From positions 1 to 11,684 of the forward strand of contig JABABC010000027.1 in the NCBI GenBank assembly GCA_014238445.1: a stretch of DNA of 11,684 bases, in the 5' to 3' direction. This DNA is from Coxiellaceae bacterium (lineage in GTDB: Bacteria > Pseudomonadota > Gammaproteobacteria > Coxiellales > Coxiellaceae). Numbering within the stretch: position 1 is the first letter of the stretch; each line of letters begins with the position of its first letter. Positions 7,279 through 11,684 of this stretch are shown in pieces. The position numbers and the translations under genes were made by a program. The notes below the pieces were generated by a model, which was not told where the DNA came from, made no database searches, and worked only from the letters and a program-made list of their open reading frames with translations.

Positions 7279-7809
7279 CTAACCACTCCAGGATGGGAGA
7301 TCAAAAAAGTTAAATAGCAAATCAATCACAGCAACACAGTTCGTACAAGCCACACCGCCGAGAATAAACAATAAGGCCTTACCAGCGGATCCTTGTTGTG
7401 AATTTTGACGACCCGTTCTCGACAATTTAACCAAACCATTCATTAATGCGCCGATACCAATCACACGCACAAAAGTAATTACCATTTGAACACTATTATA
7501 ATCCGAGCCTCCGCTACTTCCAGTATAAGCAATTAACTCCGATGTACCCAGAAATATATTATTAAACAACTGAATCATTGGGGTTATCAGTGTTAACATG
7601 ATCCCGCAAAAAATAGTGACTAATGGCTCTGCCATCGTATGCTGAGCTGACATCATCGTACGTGACTCGCCATACCGTTTAAATTGAAAGAAACCAAATA
7701 AACAGATGACCAGCCCTAAAAATAAACTGAAGTCCTGTAATATCAGCGACAGCGTAACAAAGTTTTGTGTGACCGTCTCTGGACTTGCTACTGTATAAGA
7801 TAAAGACAT
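7279..7809 (-). CDS. icmC: Dot/Icm polytopic inner-membrane protein IcmC (DotE)
   Basis: This 176-residue membrane protein is assigned as IcmC/DotE (TraQ in IncI plasmids) from its position between icmG and icmD and its membrane layout. It is slightly shorter than the Legionella protein (about 194). Four helices are visible at about 21-43, 61-83, 106-128 and 145-168. The loop after helix 1 carries KRYGESR (44-50) and that after helix 3 carries KLSRTGR (128-134), so both loops should face the cytoplasm and both ends the periplasm. C155 and C158 lie in the last helix. The family is required for Dot/Icm function, but its biochemical role is unclear. The site GAAGGTGA ahead of the ATG, with about five bases of spacing, is a good ribosome site. 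It follows icmG after 36 bases and is followed by the 322-bp gap, so it probably ends its transcription unit. Confidence 0.9.
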   Translation of the reverse strand: MSLSYTVASPETVTQNFVTLSLILQDFSLFLGLVICLFGFFQFKRYGESRTMMSAQHTMAEPLVTIFCGIMLTLITPMIQLFNNIFLGTSELIAYTGSSGGSDYNSVQMVITFVRVIGIGALMNGLVKLSRTGRQNSQQGSAGKALLFILGGVACTNCVAVIDLLFNFFDLPSWSG

Positions 7810-7845
7810 ACATTCACCTTCTTTTAATCACAAACATTCATTCAT

Positions 7846-8661
7846 TTATCGATCGCTTGGCCCAAACGAAATAACGATCTTTGAAGTGGTGTAAACCAAC
7901 CCTTGATCAGCATTAATAGCAACCACCTGCCCGTAACGTTTATTAATCGTATCGCCAACAACAACTGATTTAGACTCTCCATTGGAACCTAAAATCCAAA
8001 CACGGCCAGATTCAACAGCCTTTATGTGATAAGTAACTAGTTTTGGAGCCGGAACTGCTCTATCAGTTTTAGGGTGAACCAAAGATTCTTGGACCTTTTC
8101 CACTTGAGACAATTGCACGGACACTTGTTTCATTTCTTCTGCAAGCTCTCGGATAGATTGATTGGTGGCACGCTGACTTTGCTGAACAGAGCTCACTGAT
8201 GAGCTTAACTGATTCATTTTTGTAGTCAGTTGAGAGACTGAATGCTCAGCAGCATTTTGCTTGTCTGACAACACATCGATACGCTGATCAACGGCTTTGG
8301 ACACTGTGGTTGGTGCAGGTTGTGAAGCTGTTTGCTGTTCCATTGATGCCGTATTCACAGCCTCAGAAGAGGATCGAACAAAATGAAGAACAACCATAGA
8401 TCCAGCAATAAACACGACAGTCACCATGACTTTTTTGTTTTTTAATAGCGGGAAACGGTCAGAAAACTCAAGACAAACTGCCTTAGCCTTCGTTAATAAA
8501 ATTTCCAGTTTTGAATCACTGGCAGACTGCTCTACAGAATCATCCGTAGCAGACTCTTCAAATAACTCCTCAGACGCATCAGAAGTTAACTCCCCTGAAA
8601 AGTCTTCATCATCAGGAAACTGATACTCTTGATCATCTTTTATATGTTTATCATTGCTCAT
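7846..8661 (-). CDS. icmG: Dot/Icm bitopic periplasmic protein IcmG (DotF)
   Basis: This 271-residue protein agrees with IcmG/DotF (about 269 in Legionella) in length, position and layout. An acidic, Ser-rich cytoplasmic tail covers about 1-50 (many Asp/Glu at 9-47), followed by a mixed helix (50-76). One membrane helix lies at about 78-95 after KNKK (74-77). The periplasmic part starts with a Gln/Ser/Thr-rich coiled coil at about 121-195 and ends in a compact beta-rich domain (206-267) with YHIKAVESGRVWILG and VVVGDTI, which resembles the small clamp domains of GspC/PilP-type proteins. DotF joins the periplasmic core around DotG/DotH. The start is set by GGAGAA four bases before the ATG. It lies 46 bases after icmE. 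That gap also holds a weak 11-bp-spaced pair of TTAA half-sites (8683-8699). Confidence 0.92.
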   Translation of the reverse strand: MSNDKHIKDDQEYQFPDDEDFSGELTSDASEELFEESATDDSVEQSASDSKLEILLTKAKAVCLEFSDRFPLLKNKKVMVTVVFIAGSMVVLHFVRSSSEAVNTASMEQQTASQPAPTTVSKAVDQRIDVLSDKQNAAEHSVSQLTTKMNQLSSSVSSVQQSQRATNQSIRELAEEMKQVSVQLSQVEKVQESLVHPKTDRAVPAPKLVTYHIKAVESGRVWILGSNGESKSVVVGDTINKRYGQVVAINADQGLVYTTSKIVISFGPSDR

Positions 8662-8707
8662 TTTATTCTCCGATACCCTTATCTTAATAGTTAATTAAAT
8701 TTTACAT

Positions 8708-11419
8708 CTACGATGACTGTTTATCTGAAACTGTACCTTTTGAATCATCACCTAAGCTAGGTTGATCTTTATTATCAGCATATGGGATGGTTAAATCCTT
8801 CATCACTAAAATGCCTAACCCTGTGCCTGAGCCAACTTTTATGGTTGGGGGTTTATTAAAGATAGGTTTCATTTCATTACCCATACTTTCACCCATTTGA
8901 CCTAACCCTTGCAAAGTGACTTGTGTTGCATTTGGTGGGTCATCATTATAAGAGTCGCCAATATAGACCGTACCTGAGTTGCTCTGGAAACTTTGATAGG
9001 ATTGCCCCATACCTTGAAGGAAAGAAGCGGCAAACAAACTACCATAACGCAATAAGTAATGATTATTCACCTCACCTGACACTGCAGTTCTAGCGGTATC
9101 TGGATCAATGGCTACTGCATTCAGAGAAATTGTTTTACTCAGTTTAGGGTTATTCAATACATTAAATGATAGCAATAATTTTTTATTATAGCGCTTGAAG
9201 GACCCTAGGAGCTTAGATCCTTTTAAGGGGCCGCTGACAATGGTTGCCATAATAGGTGTCGACTCATCACTATTGATCGATGTGTCTAGCACAGCAAACA
9301 TGACCGTGCCAGCCTTATATATCTTGCCATCAACAGCACCACTTGCCGCTGATTGGCCCGATGCGGCGGATTGATCGCTATTTTCTTCCTCAGGTGCCGC
9401 AGCCATAGTTTGCGACGAATGTTGCCCCCAAGCGGATAACAAAGCCTGAGATTGAACTGTCATATTCGATTGAGCTTGTGATAAGGCTTGCGCACGTTGC
9501 TGCGCATCCATTTGCTGTTGCTGATGCTCAGCTAATTCGCGTAAACGTTGGGATGCTTCATCACCAGCATTATCGATAGATGGAATTTTAACAGAATTAC
9601 TGTTGTCATTCGCAGACGTTACGGGCGTATCATTCGAAGAAGTCACTTTATTTGCAGCAGCATCAGATTGTTGCTGAGCATATCCAGCTTCTTCAGGCTT
9701 AAATCCTGCTCTTAACAAATCACCTTTAGTGAAACCAGCTTCTTTTAGCTCGTCTGGAGTAAAGCCAGCATCTTTTAAATCAGCTGCACTAAAACCTGCA
9801 TTATGTAATTCTTTAGCAGAAAAACCTGCTGCAGCCAGCTCACCAGCATCAAACCCAGCTGCTTTCAAAGCGCCTGCTGAAAACCCAGCTTTCTTAAGAT
9901 CTGCTGCAGAAAAACCCGCGGCTTTTAATGCTTTTGCACTGTACCCGGCGTCTTTCAGTTCTTTCGCAGAAAAACCAGCGTCTTTTAAATCCGCAGCACT
10001 AAAGCCAGCCTTCTTTAGATCTGCAGCACTAAATCCTGCATCTTTCAAGTCGGCTGCTGAATAACCTGCACCTTTAAGGTCATCGGCAGAGAATCCGGCA
10101 TTCTTAAGGTCAGCGGCACTAAAACCAGCATTTTTTAAATCCTTAGCCGAAAATCCAGCATCTTTAAGAGCTTTTGCTGAAAATCCTGCATCTTTCAGTT
10201 CACGTGCCGTATAGCCAGCAGCCTTAAGTGCAGCCAAACCACAACCTTGCTCTTTTAAAGCAACGGCCGAAACGCCTTTCGCTCTTTGTTTCTTAAGTTC
10301 CTCTAGACTGCATTTTTTTGACAAAGCATTAGCAGCAGCGATTTCACTGGGTGAAAAACCAGCAGACTGGAGGTCTTTATCAGTAAAACCGGCATCTTTC
10401 AGTTCATTTGGAGAGAAACCGGCTTGCTTCAAATCTTTTGCACTAAATCCAGCAGCTTTTAATTCTTTAGCGGTAAAACCAGCGTCTTTCAATTCTTTGG
10501 CGGTAAAACCGGCTGCTGTCAATGCAGCAAGCCCACAGCCCCGTTTTTTTAATTCAGCAGCAGACACACCATCAGCTCTAGCTTTTTTCAAAGCTTCAGG
10601 GTTACATAATTTGGCAATATCACCACCGTGATTTGCAGCATTAATTTCATCCTGACTAAATCCTGCCTTTGCTAAATCTTCATCAGAAAATCCCGCATCC
10701 TTTAAATCAGTCGCAGAAAAACCTGCATTAGCCAACTCCCCAGCACTAAAACCAACTGCGGCTAGATCTTTTGCAGAAAAACCCGCATCTTTTAGTTCAC
10801 TAGCGCTGAATCCTGCTTCCATTAACTGAGCGAGAGTAAAGCCACATTTTTTTAACTGCTTTGGGGTTAACCCTATATCCTTAAGATCACCCACTGTGTA
10901 GCCCGCTAATTTCAAAGCAGGACATGAACACCCTTGGCATAATAATTCCTCAGCTGTCACCCCTGTTTTACGAGCGAGATTCAGGTTCTCAGACGTACAA
11001 CTTGCAGGGTTAGGTTTATACATCACGACCAATTTCTTCAATGGGCAATTAGCTGATGGTACAGTCGATGATAAAGAACTCTGTTTATCGCCTAAATTTG
11101 CAAAATCTGAGGGATTACCTACAAATGAAGGGCGCGTCACTGTCGGGACAGCACTTGTTCCGTGCTCTCTTGCCTGTTGAGCATTTTGCGCGTTTTGCTT
11201 CTTTTGATCCTCAACATACTGCTGGCTGGAGTTACTGGAGCCTGGCAATGAATCAATTTTCGGCGCACTCACTAAGTGAGCGGAACCTGGTTTTGTACTA
11301 CTAAAATGAATAATGGTAACAACGCAAACGCCAATCAATACAATCGATGAACCTAAAATTATCGCTAATCGAGATTTTGAACCACCAAACTGTTTTATTT
11401 GTTTTTTTAATTTACTCAT
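8708..11419 (-). CDS. icmE: Dot/Icm core channel protein IcmE (DotG), VirB10-like
   Basis: This 903-residue protein is the DotG scaffold that spans from the inner membrane to the outer membrane in the Dot/Icm core complex (TraO in IncI plasmids). It has a short basic cytoplasmic end, one membrane helix at about 18-38, and a disordered Ser/Gln-rich linker (40-120). A Cys-rich start (C125, C141, C161, C164, C166) leads into decapeptide repeats of the type AGFSAxDLKD (172-580) in three blocks. A Gln-rich coiled segment follows (about 580-670). The VirB10-like C-terminal domain (about 697-875) starts at GKIYKAGTVMFAVLDT and includes RYGSLFAASFLQGMGQ (791-806), the amphipathic helix expected to line the outer-membrane pore. 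Legionella DotG is about 1048 residues, the difference being in repeat number. The ATG lies two bases after the icmK stop, with GAAGGG inside the icmK end, so the two are translationally coupled. Confidence 0.97.
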   Translation of the reverse strand: MSKLKKQIKQFGGSKSRLAIILGSSIVLIGVCVVTIIHFSSTKPGSAHLVSAPKIDSLPGSSNSSQQYVEDQKKQNAQNAQQAREHGTSAVPTVTRPSFVGNPSDFANLGDKQSSLSSTVPSANCPLKKLVVMYKPNPASCTSENLNLARKTGVTAEELLCQGCSCPALKLAGYTVGDLKDIGLTPKQLKKCGFTLAQLMEAGFSASELKDAGFSAKDLAAVGFSAGELANAGFSATDLKDAGFSDEDLAKAGFSQDEINAANHGGDIAKLCNPEALKKARADGVSAAELKKRGCGLAALTAAGFTAKELKDAGFTAKELKAAGFSAKDLKQAGFSPNELKDAGFTDKDLQSAGFSPSEIAAANALSKKCSLEELKKQRAKGVSAVALKEQGCGLAALKAAGYTARELKDAGFSAKALKDAGFSAKDLKNAGFSAADLKNAGFSADDLKGAGYSAADLKDAGFSAADLKKAGFSAADLKDAGFSAKELKDAGYSAKALKAAGFSAADLKKAGFSAGALKAAGFDAGELAAAGFSAKELHNAGFSAADLKDAGFTPDELKEAGFTKGDLLRAGFKPEEAGYAQQQSDAAANKVTSSNDTPVTSANDNSNSVKIPSIDNAGDEASQRLRELAEHQQQQMDAQQRAQALSQAQSNMTVQSQALLSAWGQHSSQTMAAAPEEENSDQSAASGQSAASGAVDGKIYKAGTVMFAVLDTSINSDESTPIMATIVSGPLKGSKLLGSFKRYNKKLLLSFNVLNNPKLSKTISLNAVAIDPDTARTAVSGEVNNHYLLRYGSLFAASFLQGMGQSYQSFQSNSGTVYIGDSYNDDPPNATQVTLQGLGQMGESMGNEMKPIFNKPPTIKVGSGTGLGILVMKDLTIPYADNKDQPSLGDDSKGTVSDKQSS
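9680..10906 (-). repeat. 30-bp tandem repeats of icmE (33 decapeptides in three blocks)
   Basis: The repeat unit encodes ten residues, AGFSAxDLKx. Counting along IcmE gives 9 units in residues 172-261 (DNA 10906-10637), 6 in 303-362 (10513-10334) and 18 in 401-580 (10219-9680, the last degenerate), 33 in all. Register is kept without a frame change. The two spacers between blocks (residues 262-302 and 363-400) are alike and Cys-containing. Third codon positions vary a great deal between units (AGF is written many ways), so the protein motif is kept by selection and most copies are not recent DNA duplications. A 111-codon plus-strand frame at 9729-10064 is only the shadow of this repeat. Confidence 0.95.
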
Positions 11420-11421
11420 TT

Positions 11422-11684
11422 TTATAACCCTTCAATTTTTAGCTGCATCAATTTTCCATGATCAGATACCAATATGATCGGCGCTTCAGTAAGTTGATAG
11501 ACATGCGTTCCATCGGGACTACTCATCGTTGACATCCAACTAGGCGACAGCAACGTTAAACGTGTTCTAATATATAAATGATGTGCATAGATCCACGCCT
11601 GGCTATCACCACCCCCTTCAATTTTGACAGCTTTGGCTCCATGAGGAGCAACGCCATCTAAAAAGGTCAATAGCATAGGATCAC
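11422..11684 (-). CDS. icmK: Dot/Icm outer-membrane complex protein IcmK (DotH), C-terminal part
   Basis: Only the last 87 or so codons are present and the gene continues beyond the right edge. The frame stays open through 11684 (codons for Asp and Pro precede the first visible Met), so that Met is internal. The segment reads as a beta-rich domain with VAPHGAKAVKIEGGG, HHLYIRTRLTLLSP and SSPDGTHVYQL, ending with a VSDHGKLMQLKIEGL strand, which fits the C-terminal beta domain of DotH (about 360 residues in Legionella; TraN in IncI plasmids). DotH sits with the lipoproteins DotC and DotD in the outer-membrane ring, and its C-terminal domain contacts DotG. The assignment rests on these strands and on its place immediately before icmE, with two bases between stop and start. 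Confidence 0.85.
   Translation of the reverse strand, partial: DPMLLTFLDGVAPHGAKAVKIEGGGDSQAWIYAHHLYIRTRLTLLSPSWMSTMSSPDGTHVYQLTEAPIILVSDHGKLMQLKIEGL

Noticed and set aside
9729..10064. 111-codon plus-strand open frame with a periodic Pro/Ala/Phe/Ser product
   Set aside because: It is the antisense shadow of the 30-bp repeats in icmE; a repeat whose length is a multiple of three without stops in one frame leaves the opposite strand open too.
1..11684. Search for insertion sequences, tRNA genes, CRISPR arrays and integrase sites
   Set aside because: No transposase or integrase frame, no cloverleaf, no spaced direct repeats other than the coding repeats of icmE were seen.

Overview
The window carries most of a Dot/Icm type IVB secretion locus (icmK-icmE-icmG-icmC-icmD-icmJ-icmB, minus strand) and, converging on it, a plus-strand aspartyl-tRNA synthetase gene and a small secreted-protein gene. 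The seven icm genes are in the order familiar from Legionella pneumophila, which is also the order of traN-O-P-Q-R-T-U in IncI plasmids. With moderate-to-low G+C and a gammaproteobacterial-looking AspRS, this suggests a chromosome of the Legionellales or a close relative (Legionella, Coxiella, Rickettsiella, Berkiella, Aquicella, or the Piscirickettsia group). The sequence alone does not fix the genus.

Layout from left to right. Positions 8-814 (+) encode an uncharacterised Sec-exported protein made of two divergent copies of one domain, ended by a perfect-palindrome terminator. Positions 964-2754 (+) are aspS with its own likely promoter. A hairpin at 2764-2790 sits between the converging aspS and icmB. 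From 2845 to the right edge the minus strand is Dot/Icm: icmB/dotO (cytosolic ATPase), icmJ/dotN (zinc protein of the coupling complex), icmD/dotP (small membrane protein), a 322-bp gap, icmC/dotE (polytopic membrane protein), icmG/dotF (bitopic periplasmic protein), icmE/dotG (VirB10-like core channel protein with a long decapeptide repeat), and the C-terminal end of icmK/dotH, cut by the window edge.

How they work together. DotH and DotG build the outer-membrane/periplasmic core, and DotF joins it from the inner membrane. DotE and DotP are small inner-membrane components. DotO powers assembly or export at the cytoplasmic face. DotN belongs to the DotL coupling complex that receives effectors. 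All the complete icm genes are intact. icmK-icmE are nearly fused at the translation level, and the gaps inside each block are 20-70 bp, so two transcription units are likely: (icmK)-icmE-icmG-icmC and icmD-icmJ-icmB.

The most notable signal is in the icmC-icmD gap. Three half-sites of the PmrA type (YTTAAK-like) are spaced exactly 11 bp apart and lie just upstream of a TATAGT -10 element with no good -35, facing icmD. This is the architecture of a PmrA-activated promoter and would put icmD-icmJ-icmB under the PmrAB two-component system. The second is the architecture of IcmE: 33 decapeptides in three blocks, each block headed by a module with two cysteines exactly 23 residues apart. I see no wholly new system. 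The Dot/Icm machinery is known, and the least explained items are the duplicated secreted protein and a possible 28-residue hydrophobic peptide in the icmC-icmD gap.
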